A stretch of 64,000 nucleotides of DNA, taken from contig JAGASN010000020.1 of assembly GCA_017847875.1 (NCBI GenBank), positions 62,001-126,000 of the forward strand, given 5' to 3'. Position 1 is the first letter of the stretch. Each line of letters begins with the position of its first letter. Below the pieces are notes generated by a model, which saw only the letters and a program-made list of their open reading frames with translations, did no database searches and was not told the origin of the DNA. This document shows positions 1 to 7,647 of the stretch, piece after piece. Position numbers and translations under genes: made by a program. Source of the DNA: Oscillospiraceae bacterium. GTDB lineage: Bacteria > Bacillota > Clostridia > Oscillospirales > Ruminococcaceae.

Positions 1-595
1 GCGGGTTATAAACAACGTCTATCGCTCCATCAAGATTCGGAAAATCCGCCGGGTCAACCGCCATTCCGGAAAGCTTGGGGAACATTCCGCAGGGGGTTGT
101 GTTAACAAGGATTTTTGCATCGGAATGATTGAGCACCGCTTCTTCATTTGTTATGGTGCCTTTTCCGGGAACAAGGTCGGTTTTGAGCACCGTTTGAGCA
201 CCGAGAGCTTTCAGGACTGCTTCGGCGGTATGGGAAGTTCCGCCGTTTCCGAGAATTATTGCTTTCTTTCCGGAAACGGAAATTCCGCTCCGCTCAAAAA
301 GCGCTTTTAAACCGCCGAAATCGGTGTTATATCCGAAAAGTTTTCCGCCGCGGTTAACAATGGTGTTGACTGCGCCGATTTCTTTTGCGGCCTCATCGAT
401 TTCATCAAGAAAAGGAATTACCGCCTGTTTATAAGGAATGGTAACGTTGATTCCTTTAAAATCTTTTGCCTTTATAAAATCTTCAAGTTCTTCCGGGCGA
501 AGTTCTTTTATTTCATATTTATAATCGCCGATTTTTTTATGGATTTCCGGCGAAAAGCTGTGGGGAAGATGTTCCCCGATAAGTCCGTATTCCAT
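1..595 (-). CDS. aroE: Shikimate dehydrogenase, 3' end cut by window edge
   Basis: The enzyme reduces 3-dehydroshikimate to shikimate with NADPH in the cytosolic chorismate pathway. I translated this frame from the minus strand. The N-terminus carries the substrate-site motif GEHLPHSFSPEIH, followed by NVTIPYKQ with the catalytic lysine and by NTDFGG with the catalytic aspartate. A glycine-rich ILGNGGTSHTAEAV segment is the nucleotide-binding loop. The ATG at 593-595 lies 3 bases past the aroC stop, and its GAGGTGA ribosome site overlaps the end of aroC, so translation is probably coupled. About 198 codons are visible of a usual 270-290. The rest lies beyond the left edge. Confidence 0.95.
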   Translation of the reverse strand, partial: MEYGLIGEHLPHSFSPEIHKKIGDYKYEIKELRPEELEDFIKAKDFKGINVTIPYKQAVIPFLDEIDEAAKEIGAVNTIVNRGGKLFGYNTDFGGLKALFERSGISVSGKKAIILGNGGTSHTAEAVLKALGAQTVLKTDLVPGKGTITNEEAVLNHSDAKILVNTTPCGMFPKLSGMAVDPADFPNLDGAIDVVYNP

Positions 596-598
596 ATT

Positions 599-1690
599 TC
601 ACCTCAGCCAGTCGGTGCCGTATCTCTGGGCAAGGATATCACAAAGAACGATTGCGGCGGCGGAATCCGCAACAACTCTTGCTCTGTGGATAATTGCCGG
701 GTCGTGGCGGCCTTTTATCACAAAATTTTTGTTTTCACCTTTGGTGAAATCAACGGTTTCCTGCTCAAGGGAAATTGAAGGGGTGGGTTTTATGGCACAG
801 CGGAAAGTTATGGGCATTCCGTTTGAAATTCCGCCGTTGATTCCGCCGTTATGGTTGGTTTTTGTAAAAACCTTTCCGTTTTCATCAACGCGGAAAGGGT
901 CGTTGCCTTCGCTTCCGCGCATTTTTGCAAAACCGAATCCGGCGCCGAATTCAACGCCTTTTACTGCCGGAATGCTGAAAAGAAAATGGGCAAGCTGACT
1001 TTCAATGCTGTCAAAATAAGGTTCGCCGATTCCGGCGGGAATTCCGGTTATTGCGGTTTCAAGGATTCCGCCGACGGAATCCTGTTCGTTTTTTGCCGCA
1101 AGAATGGCTTCTTCCATTTTTCTGCCCTGTTCTTCATCAAGAACGGCAAAAAGTTTTCCGTTAAGGGAATCTATATCTTCTTCGGTATTTTCAAAATTTC
1201 TGTCGGGAATTCCGGCACATTCCGCAATGTGGGTTCCGATTTTAATGCCTTTTTCAGCAAGGGCGGAAACGCAGATTGCGCCTGCGGCAACGATTCCTGC
1301 GGTTATTCTTCCGGAAAAATGTCCGCCGCCCCGATAATCCTGGAAACCGTGGTATTTGCACTCCGCGGAAAAATCCGCATGACCGGGTCTTGCGGTTACC
1401 GCAATTTCGGAATAATCCTTGCTTTGGGTATTCTCGTTTCTGATGAGAATTGCAATGGGCGTTCCGGTTGTAAAGCCGTTAAAAACGCCGCTTAAGATTT
1501 CGAATTTGTCGCCTTCCTGCCTTGCGGTGGAAATTGCGCCGGCAGGGCGCCTTTTTGTAAGCTGGCCGGCGATGAAATCTTCGTCAACCCGGATTCCCGG
1601 GGCCATTCCGGAAAGGATTGCAACGATTCCGGCGCCGTGGCTTTCGCCGGCAAGAGTTATGGAAACGCTTTGTCCGAAGGTATCTTTCAT
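599..1690 (-). CDS. aroC: Chorismate synthase
   Basis: This enzyme converts 5-enolpyruvylshikimate-3-phosphate to chorismate using reduced FMN. The 363-residue product is of normal family length. It starts with the typical MKDTFGQSVSITLAGESHG and contains the family signatures FRPGHAD-like ARPGHADFS, YRGGGHFSGRIT, and the C-terminal RHDPAIIHRA stretch. The ATG directly abuts the aroB stop (TAAATG), with a GGAGGAA ribosome site inside the aroB tail, so it is translated as part of the operon. The order aroB-aroC-aroE places three consecutive shikimate-pathway genes together. Confidence 0.97.
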   Translation of the reverse strand: MKDTFGQSVSITLAGESHGAGIVAILSGMAPGIRVDEDFIAGQLTKRRPAGAISTARQEGDKFEILSGVFNGFTTGTPIAILIRNENTQSKDYSEIAVTARPGHADFSAECKYHGFQDYRGGGHFSGRITAGIVAAGAICVSALAEKGIKIGTHIAECAGIPDRNFENTEEDIDSLNGKLFAVLDEEQGRKMEEAILAAKNEQDSVGGILETAITGIPAGIGEPYFDSIESQLAHFLFSIPAVKGVEFGAGFGFAKMRGSEGNDPFRVDENGKVFTKTNHNGGINGGISNGMPITFRCAIKPTPSISLEQETVDFTKGENKNFVIKGRHDPAIIHRARVVADSAAAIVLCDILAQRYGTDWLR

Positions 1691-2698
1691 TTAAAAAAAT
1701 TCCTCCATTCGTTCAAAAAGTTCTGCGGTGGACCATTCTTCCATTTTGAAATTTTCGATTTCCGGAAGGGTTATAACGGTGACCTTTTCGCCGGAAAATT
1801 TTTTATCATGGGAAGCGGCGGCAACAAGTTTTTCGATATCGCCGTGATATTCGGTCGGCAGACCGAGTTTTTTGAGCACCGCTTTTAATCTTTCGCGGAT
1901 TTTCGGAGAACACATGGGAATCATTCCGAGAGCGACACATTCGCCGTGATAAAGTCCACCGAGTTCTTCGGCACTTTCAATGGCGTGTCCCATTGTGTGA
2001 CCGAAGTTCAGCACCTTGCGAAGTCCGCTTTCTTTTTCGTCCTGCTCAACGACCCTGCATTTTGCTTTTACGGAATGCTCAATTATCGTTTCGATGTTTT
2101 CTTGAGCATCGGAATTTTCAAAAAGTTCGAAAAGTTCCTTATCGAAGCAAAGGGACATTTTTACCGCTTCCGCAAGACCGTTTGAAAAATGGCGTTTTGA
2201 AAGGGTTTTTAATGTTTCAGGGTCTATAAGAACGGCTTTCGGCTGATAAAAAGCACCGATTATATTTTTAACTCCGCCAAAGTTTACCGCGGTTTTTCCG
2301 CCGACGGAAGAATCCACCTGGGAAAGAACGGTTGTGGGGATATTATAAAAATCGATTCCGCGCATATAACTTGCGGCAACAAAACCCGCAAGATCGCCGC
2401 AAACTCCGCCGCCGACCGCAACAACACAGTCGCTTCGGGTAAAACCGTGCTCAAGCATTGCGGCACAAAGTTCGCTGAAGATATCAAGGCTCTTGCTTTC
2501 TTCGCCCATAGGCACCGTTGCAATATATGGAGTTTTGCATTGGGCCGCAACGGTCTTTGAATATTCTTCCGGAACGCCGGAATCGGTGACGATGAGCACC
2601 TTGCGTTCAAGGTTCAGGATAGAACCTGCTTTTTTGAGCACGCCGTTTTCGATTGTTATATCATAGCTTCCCAAAGGAAGATTCACGGGGATTATCAT
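1691..2698 (-). CDS. aroB: 3-dehydroquinate synthase
   Basis: The enzyme cyclises DAHP to 3-dehydroquinate, using NAD+ and a divalent metal, and is the second step of the chorismate pathway. The 335-residue product is slightly short for the family (about 350). It shows the hallmark glycine-rich GGGVCGDLAGF and the metal/substrate segment LNFGHTMGHAIE with its histidines. A further conserved segment is YHGECVALGM. The start lies 14 bases downstream of the pheA stop, behind an AAGGAGG site. No DAHP synthase or shikimate kinase is visible; they may lie to the left of the window or elsewhere. Confidence 0.96.
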   Translation of the reverse strand: MIIPVNLPLGSYDITIENGVLKKAGSILNLERKVLIVTDSGVPEEYSKTVAAQCKTPYIATVPMGEESKSLDIFSELCAAMLEHGFTRSDCVVAVGGGVCGDLAGFVAASYMRGIDFYNIPTTVLSQVDSSVGGKTAVNFGGVKNIIGAFYQPKAVLIDPETLKTLSKRHFSNGLAEAVKMSLCFDKELFELFENSDAQENIETIIEHSVKAKCRVVEQDEKESGLRKVLNFGHTMGHAIESAEELGGLYHGECVALGMIPMCSPKIRERLKAVLKKLGLPTEYHGDIEKLVAAASHDKKFSGEKVTVITLPEIENFKMEEWSTAELFERMEEFF

Positions 2699-2712
2699 TT
2701 GAAAAATCCTCC

Positions 2713-3807
2713 TTAAAGTTTTTTCTCATGGGGGAAGGAACCGATTATGCGAAGGCGGTCGCAATATTTTGAAAGTTCTTTCATCATTCGCTTTCCTTCT
2801 TCGCCGTAAGCGTTTCCGTCCGCTTCAACGTAGAAATAATATTTCCACATAAGTTCCTTCATGGGTCTGCTTCGGAGAGTTCTCATATTGAAGCCGCAGT
2901 CGCCGATGATGTTTATCGCCTGGGCCAGAGCACCGGCTTCGTCCCGAACGGTGAAAACCATTATGAACTGGCGCCCGGTTTCCTTATAATCCGGAAGACT
3001 TTCCGCCCGGGAGAAAACCGCAAAGCGGGTCGTGTTCATGCTGCTTTCATTTATTCTGCGCTCAAGCACGTTTAATCCGTAAAGTTTTGCGGTATCACGG
3101 CTTGCAATTGCGGCAACGGTTTTATCCGCCGCTTCAACAACATTCTGTGCGGCAATGGCGGTGTTGTTTGCGCGAACGGCTTCGAATCCGTGTTTTTTGA
3201 TATATTTTGAACATTGTTCAAGGGCCTGGGGGTGGCTGATTACCGTTTTTATATCGTTTATCGTTGCGCCGGGAAGACCGAGAAGGTTATGGGTCACCTC
3301 AAGGTCATAGATTCCGTTTATATAAAGGCTGCCCTGGAACATAAGGTCTATTACCTGGGAAACTTCGCCCGCATAGCTGTTTTCTATCGGAAGAACGGCG
3401 CAGTCACATTCACCGCTAACGACAGCTTCATAAGCGGAAGTGAAATCGCCGAAGGGAATTTGTTTTGCGGAAGGGAAAATGTTTTTCGCGGCAATGTTGG
3501 CGAAGGCGCCTTCAACTCCGCTGTAAGCAACTTTGAGCCCTTCCTGGAGCATCTGCTGATATTTTCGGGAAATTCCCATTGTTTCTTTAAGAAAATTTAC
3601 GTAATAGGAGCGGAGGGCTTCGTCCGCGACAAACTCGGAATTTCTTGCGATAACTTCGTTTTCGCGGCTCTGGTCAAGAATCGGAAGACCGCGCTCCATT
3701 TTATATTCGGAAATAAGCTTTGCGGCTTCCATTCTTTTTACGAAAAGGGCCGCCATTTCCTTATCTATTTCGTTTATGCTTTTTCTTGCTTCTTCAAGTT
3801 TGTTCAT
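2713..3807 (-). CDS. pheA: Bifunctional chorismate mutase / prephenate dehydratase
   Basis: The protein makes phenylpyruvate from chorismate, the committed route to phenylalanine. Domains in order are an AroQ-type chorismate mutase (about residues 1-90, IDKEMAALFVKRMEAAKLI), a prephenate dehydratase (about 95-275, with the catalytic NTTRFAVFS), and an ACT domain (about 285-360, GALAQAINIIGDCGFNM with the RSRP loop), which in homologues binds phenylalanine for feedback control. I chose the ATG at 3807 (MNKLEEARKS) over an upstream ATG. It has GGAGGAATATTCCTT in front and overlaps the upstream stop as ATGA, giving 364 residues, the usual size. Confidence 0.95.
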   Translation of the reverse strand: MNKLEEARKSINEIDKEMAALFVKRMEAAKLISEYKMERGLPILDQSRENEVIARNSEFVADEALRSYYVNFLKETMGISRKYQQMLQEGLKVAYSGVEGAFANIAAKNIFPSAKQIPFGDFTSAYEAVVSGECDCAVLPIENSYAGEVSQVIDLMFQGSLYINGIYDLEVTHNLLGLPGATINDIKTVISHPQALEQCSKYIKKHGFEAVRANNTAIAAQNVVEAADKTVAAIASRDTAKLYGLNVLERRINESSMNTTRFAVFSRAESLPDYKETGRQFIMVFTVRDEAGALAQAINIIGDCGFNMRTLRSRPMKELMWKYYFYVEADGNAYGEEGKRMMKELSKYCDRLRIIGSFPHEKKL

Positions 3808-4991
3808 AAGGAATATTCCTCCGCAAGTTTTTTGAAAGACTGGAGCGAACGCTCGATTTGCTCTGTCGGAACACAATAGGAAATTCTGGCAAAGCCTTCT
3901 GTTCCGAAATCATCGCTCGGAACGATAAGGATCTCATATTTTTTTGCTTTTTCGGAAAAGGCTTTTGCGTCGGGTTCGGGAGATTTAAGGAAAAGATAAA
4001 AAGCGCCTTCCGGTTTTACTGCTTCAAAACCCATTTCCGCAAGAGAATTATAAAGAAGATCCCTGTTTTTTTCATAAACGGAAAAATCAGAAGTCATATT
4101 GACGCATTTCGGAATGATTTTCTGGAAAAGGGAAGGGGCGCAGACAAAACCAAGGGCTCTTCCCGCGCCGCAGATTCCGGAATAAATTGCTTTCCAATCC
4201 GGATTTTCCGGCGAAACGAGGATATATCCGATTCTCTCCCCCGGAAGGGAAAGGCTTTTGCTCCAGGAATAACATATTATAGTATCATTATAATATTTTG
4301 TTACGAACGGAACTTCGGTTTTTCCATAGACAAGTTCCCGATAAGGCTCATCGGAAATGAGATAAATTTTTCTTCCGAATTTTTCTTCCGCTTCAGAAAG
4401 GATCGAGGAAAGTTTTTTGATGGAATCTTCCGAAAAAACCGCGCCGGAAGGGTTGTTCGGAGAATTGATTATTACAGCGGCGGTTTTTTCGTTCAGAACT
4501 TCGGAAAGTTTTTCAAAATCCATCTGGAAATCCGGCCATTTGCAGGGAACGGAAACGGGCTTTCCGCCGGCGGTTTCAATAAAAACTGTGTATTCCGGGA
4601 AATAGGGCGCAAAGATGATTACTTCTTCGCCTTCTTCAACAACGGCGGAAAGGGAAATTGTAAGAGAAGCGGCGGCGCCGCAGGTAAGATAAAGATTTTC
4701 CGCGCCGAAATTTGTTCCGAATCTTTCGTTAAGGTTTTCCGCAACGGCTTTTCTTGCGGAAAGGTCGCCGGGAGCGGAGGTATAGCCATGAACGGAAAGC
4801 GGGTTTTCTTCGGAAAGAAGACGGCAGATTTCTTCCGAAAGTTCCTTCGGAGCGGGAATGCTCGGGTTCCCGATGCTGAAATCGAAGACGTTTTCGACGC
4901 CGATTTCCGCTTTGCGTTTGTTTCCGTATTCAAAAAGTTCTCTTATAACGGAGCGTTTTTCGCCCAGTTCTCTCATTCTTCCGGTGTTCAT
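3804..4991 (-). CDS. Class I PLP aminotransferase, probably aromatic/aspartate type
   Basis: This is a fold-type I aminotransferase of the AspC/aromatic group. Visible motifs are SIGNPSIPAP near the N-terminus, INSPNNPSG, SDEPYRELVY with the PLP-contacting aspartate and tyrosine, and YSWSKSLSLPGERIGY with the PLP lysine. I chose the ATG at 4991 (MNTGRMREL) because GGGGGTG precedes it. An upstream in-frame codon lies inside the operator palindrome, around the predicted +1. It is the first gene of the operon and overlaps pheA by ATGA, so transamination of phenylpyruvate, 4-hydroxyphenylpyruvate or prephenate is the likely role. The substrate is inferred from context only. Confidence 0.85.
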   Translation of the reverse strand: MNTGRMRELGEKRSVIRELFEYGNKRKAEIGVENVFDFSIGNPSIPAPKELSEEICRLLSEENPLSVHGYTSAPGDLSARKAVAENLNERFGTNFGAENLYLTCGAAASLTISLSAVVEEGEEVIIFAPYFPEYTVFIETAGGKPVSVPCKWPDFQMDFEKLSEVLNEKTAAVIINSPNNPSGAVFSEDSIKKLSSILSEAEEKFGRKIYLISDEPYRELVYGKTEVPFVTKYYNDTIICYSWSKSLSLPGERIGYILVSPENPDWKAIYSGICGAGRALGFVCAPSLFQKIIPKCVNMTSDFSVYEKNRDLLYNSLAEMGFEAVKPEGAFYLFLKSPEPDAKAFSEKAKKYEILIVPSDDFGTEGFARISYCVPTEQIERSLQSFKKLAEEYSL

Positions 4992-5009
4992 TCTGCACCC
5001 CCAAAACAG

Positions 5010-5030
5010 TTGGTTAACACTGTTAACCAA
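5010..5030. promoter_or_regulatory. Perfect 21-bp palindrome, candidate operator of the aromatic operon
   Basis: The sequence reads TTGGTTAACA, one C, then the exact reverse complement TGTTAACCAA. It lies about 15 bases downstream of the minus-strand -10 box, so it should cover roughly +8 to +28 of the transcript and upstream of the first start codon. A perfect 10-bp dyad with one spacer base at that place is typical of a dimeric repressor operator. The cognate regulator is not identified. It could also act on the divergent promoter at 5077. Confidence 0.7.
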
Positions 5031-5044
5031 CGAATAATATATCT

Positions 5045-5073
5045 ATAATATACCTATATAAAACAAAAGTCAA
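5045..5073 (-). promoter_or_regulatory. Housekeeping sigma promoter of the aromatic operon
   Basis: On the minus strand a TTGACT -35 box (5068-5073) and a TATTAT -10 box (5045-5050) are separated by exactly 17 bases. It drives the aminotransferase-pheA-aroB-aroC-aroE operon with a leader of about 45 bases. Confidence 0.8.
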
Positions 5074-5076
5074 TAA

Positions 5077-5104
5077 TTGAATTGCGGGAAAGAAGTGATA
5101 TAAT
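5077..5104 (+). promoter_or_regulatory. Promoter of the GNAT-TetR gene pair
   Basis: TTGAAT (5077-5082) and TATAAT (5099-5104) are spaced by 16 bases. The promoter is divergent from, and almost touches, the aromatic operon promoter. Confidence 0.65.
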
Positions 5105-5136
5105 ATAATGGAAAAGAGAAAGCAGGAGGCTATGGT

Positions 5137-5652
5137 GTGAGAATTGAAATAATTGAAACCGAAAGACTTTTTCTCCGCGGATTTGAAAAATCGGATGTTC
5201 CTTTTGCAATAAGTGTCTGGAACGATCCGGAAATGGGCGAATATCTTCCGGATCCAAGCGAAGAGAACATGGATGATGAATACCGAAAAAGCCTTGAAAT
5301 CCTTGGTGATGACGAAGAATGCTGTTATTTGATTTCAGAAAATAAAATCACCGGGGAAAAAATCGGAACATGTAGTTTTATTCCGAGTGCCGATGGGTTT
5401 GTTTATGATATAGCATATTGCGTGCACAAAAATTTCTGGAGGATGGGTTATGCAACAGAAATGGTCAAAGGAATGATAGGCTACGCAAAAGAACATGGGG
5501 GCAGGAAAATTACCGTTCGGGTGAACAGGGAAAACCCCGGTTCGAATGCAATAATGAAAAAGTTTGGATTTAAAATCACCGGAGAATTTTCGTATAAAAA
5601 GCAGGGGACGGAAAAAGAATTTACAGATTACGAATATGAACTTAACATTTAA
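5137..5652 (+). CDS. GNAT family N-acetyltransferase, RimJ/RimL-like
   Basis: This 171-residue protein has the GNAT fold, which transfers acetyl from acetyl-CoA to an amine. It begins with the RimJ/L-like IIETERLFLRGFEKSD and has the acetyl-CoA-binding region FWRMGYATEMVKGMIGYA (a Q/RxxGxA-type loop), then NPGSNAIMKKFGFK near the C-terminus. The GTG at 5137 is used because AGGAGG precedes it, while the nearby ATG at 5132 runs into a stop after two codons. The substrate is not predictable. The TetR gene follows 12 bases later, so the two are probably cotranscribed. Confidence 0.85.
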   Translation: MRIEIIETERLFLRGFEKSDVPFAISVWNDPEMGEYLPDPSEENMDDEYRKSLEILGDDEECCYLISENKITGEKIGTCSFIPSADGFVYDIAYCVHKNFWRMGYATEMVKGMIGYAKEHGGRKITVRVNRENPGSNAIMKKFGFKITGEFSYKKQGTEKEFTDYEYELNI

Positions 5653-5664
5653 GGGGGCGCTTTT

Positions 5665-6204
5665 ATGGACGAGGAACTCGGTTCCGCTTCAGTAAGGGAA
5701 CAGCTTATTACAGCCGGAATAGGAGAGCTTGAAACCCACGGAGTTGCGGATTTTTCCCTGCGGAGGGTTGCTTGTGCCTGCAACATTTCCTGCGCGGCGC
5801 CTTATAAACATTTTAAAAGCAAGGAAGCACTTATCGAAGGGATTTTTGATTATATAACAAGCCAGCTCAACCTCCTTCTGGACCAGGTTGCGGCGGTTTA
5901 TTCCAACCCGAAAACCTGCCTTGCGGAAATTTGTATAGCTTATATCCGCTTTTGCATTGCGAACCCGCATTTTCGCGCGGTACTTATGCTTTCCGGAAGA
6001 AAGCTTCCCCTTGCGGAAAGGGTGGAAAGTTATATGGAAATATGCTTTCCGGAAATGGACCCGGTTGAAAAAGCGGACAGAGGATACGTTATCCGAAGCA
6101 TTGCCTACGGAGCGGCGCTGCTTCTTGAAAGCGGCGAACTTGAATACAGCGACCACATAATAGAACGGATAAGGGAAAACCTTTTGCGCGAACTTGAATG
6201 GTGA
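5665..6204 (+). CDS. TetR/AcrR family transcriptional regulator
   Basis: The 179-residue protein has a TetR-type N-terminal DNA-binding domain: a helix AGIGELETHGVADFSL, then the helix-turn-helix RRVACACNISCAAPYKHFKSK, where YKHFKSKEAL is the family hallmark. The C-terminal part (about residues 60-179) is the variable ligand-binding and dimerisation region. It has an AAGGGGGCG ribosome site. No transporter lies next to it. Plausible targets are its own promoter at 5077 or the palindrome at 5010, but neither is shown by the sequence. Confidence 0.88.
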   Translation: MDEELGSASVREQLITAGIGELETHGVADFSLRRVACACNISCAAPYKHFKSKEALIEGIFDYITSQLNLLLDQVAAVYSNPKTCLAEICIAYIRFCIANPHFRAVLMLSGRKLPLAERVESYMEICFPEMDPVEKADRGYVIRSIAYGAALLLESGELEYSDHIIERIRENLLRELEW

Positions 6205-6210
6205 AAAAAG

Positions 6211-6236
6211 AAAAGCCTCCCGGCAGGGAGGCTTTT
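6211..6236. terminator. Bidirectional intrinsic terminator
   Basis: An 11-bp stem, AAAAGCCTCCC with GGGAGGCTTTT, closes a GGCA loop and has T or A tracts on both sides. It lies between the convergent TetR gene (plus) and lipoprotein gene (minus) and can serve both. Confidence 0.85.
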
Positions 6237-6246
6237 CTTATATGCT

Positions 6247-7191
6247 TCATGGCCGGCTTGATGAATAACAAAAGACGGCGGTTGAAATTATTGCGGAAGA
6301 ATAAGGTTTTTCCATTCCGAAAACGTAGGAAGCGTTTTCTTTTCCAAAGCTTACGATAAAGCGATTCCCGTTAAGAGTGACTCTCCAGAGTTCGTTTTCA
6401 CCTGAATCAAAAGCGGCAACGGTATAGGATTCTTTATTGGAAGGAATATCCGTTTCGGGGTTCATTTTAGGTGAAATGTAACGCAGTTCTTCCAGTATTG
6501 CGGAAGTTTCATCAAAACTGAGACTGCGTTCCTGAGCGAATTCATATTGAAGGCGGATTTCCGAAATTTCGGATAAATTACATATGGCGAGATTCCAGCG
6601 CTCAAGAGCGGATCCGTTTCCAGGTGCGGCGTTTGGAAGATTAGAATATTCCGGAAGTTTTTTTACAACGGAACCTTTTATATACTGAACGTTTTCGGCG
6701 GAGGATATATCGGAAGAAGTATCGGTGCTGTGGCTTACGGAAGGTTCGCCGTAATCCTTTTTGGAATTTGGCTCAGATTCCGGAACGCAGGAAGTATAGG
6801 GGTTTTCGTAACGGGAACTTTCGCTTTTTACTTCGGTTTCGGAAGAAGGTTTTGAAAACGAAAGGGAAAGGGCATAGGTCACAAATTTGTTTTCGTCGGT
6901 TTTGATAAAAAGCCTTTGGGGAAAATCCGGATTCCCGTAAATTTCCGTTCCGGAAGGGAGAAAATTTGAAACAATTTTTCCGCCTGTCATCGGCTCATCG
7001 GGCAAAACCTGTTTTTCAATTATTCCGAGAAATTCAAAACCTTCGGCTGAAGAATTTATCCGGTCGGTTTCACAATAAAAATTTCCGTTATAAAAAACCG
7101 TCGGGCAAAAATCCGTTTTTTCTTCGGCGGATTCCGAACAGCCCGAAAAAACCATCAGAACGGCTATGAAAATCGGGAAAAGTTTTTTCAA
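6247..7191 (-). CDS. Lipoprotein of unknown function
   Basis: The protein has an N-terminal lipoprotein signal, KKLFPIFIAVLMVFSGC, with FSGC as the lipobox, so it is probably anchored to the outer face of the membrane. After a short head the chain has a Ser/Pro/Glu-rich low-complexity middle (about residues 120-175) and a C-terminal part (LWRVTLNGNRFIVSFGKENASYVF) that looks like a small beta domain. I recognise no family. I chose the TTG at 7191 with AGAAGG upstream, giving 314 residues. The upstream ATG would place 15 residues before the signal and would sit in the promoter palindrome. Confidence 0.7.
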   Translation of the reverse strand: MKKLFPIFIAVLMVFSGCSESAEEKTDFCPTVFYNGNFYCETDRINSSAEGFEFLGIIEKQVLPDEPMTGGKIVSNFLPSGTEIYGNPDFPQRLFIKTDENKFVTYALSLSFSKPSSETEVKSESSRYENPYTSCVPESEPNSKKDYGEPSVSHSTDTSSDISSAENVQYIKGSVVKKLPEYSNLPNAAPGNGSALERWNLAICNLSEISEIRLQYEFAQERSLSFDETSAILEELRYISPKMNPETDIPSNKESYTVAAFDSGENELWRVTLNGNRFIVSFGKENASYVFGMEKPYSSAIISTAVFCYSSSRP

Positions 7192-7217
7192 AGGAAAGCA
7201 CCTTCTTTTGTTTTGGT

Positions 7218-7236
7218 TTACACTATAATAGTGCAA
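7218..7236. promoter_or_regulatory. Imperfect 19-bp dyad over the lipoprotein promoter region
   Basis: CACTAT and ATAGTG flank a single A (7221-7233), and two further flanking pairs extend the dyad with one mismatch. It overlaps TATTAT/TATAGT-like -10 sequences on the minus strand, about 30 bases upstream of the lipoprotein start, so it could be an operator. Confidence 0.4.
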
Positions 7237-7409
7237 AAATAAACCGGTTTTGTTGCAAAGATTGAAAACAAAAGACTAAAAAGAACGCACGGAAGCGTGT
7301 ACACTTTTTTCAAATCGAAAGCGTTTTTTGAGAGTTTTTCGGTACGAAAAGGGGAGAAAAAGCTGATGAATAATCGCTGTGAGATTTTCCAATAATTTAC
7401 AAAAACAAA

Positions 7410-7442
7410 GGCAAAAACAAGCCGGAAACGGCTGTTTTTGCC
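7410..7442. other. Strong orphan hairpin in the 450-bp rpoB upstream region
   Basis: A stem of about 14 bp with one bulged A (GGCAAAAACA-AGCCG against CGGCTGTTTTTGCC) closes a GAAA loop. It lies about 50 bases before the rpoB promoter and no plus-strand gene precedes it. The rest of 7192-7491 shows no credible gene. The hairpin could insulate rpoB, or be the relic of the terminator of a lost upstream gene. Confidence 0.6.
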
Positions 7443-7491
7443 CTAAATTTAAAAAAATATAAAAAAATAATGCCAAACCGCCCAAAACGGC

Positions 7492-7520
7492 TTGACACCT
7501 CTTGACTTTAGTAATATAAT
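7492..7520 (+). promoter_or_regulatory. Perfect consensus promoter of rpoBC
   Basis: TTGACA (7492-7497), exactly 17 bases, then TATAAT (7515-7520). A leader of about 120 bases separates the expected start site from rpoB. A full-consensus promoter fits the high demand for RNA polymerase. Confidence 0.92.
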
Positions 7521-7647
7521 AATAAAATGTACCATAATGGACATTTGTATCTCGTTCTAAACTACTATACCACAGTTTGACGAAAAATGCAAGTGTTTCG
7601 GTCAAGAAAAATAAACGACGTAAATACGGATGAATGGAGTGAGCTAT

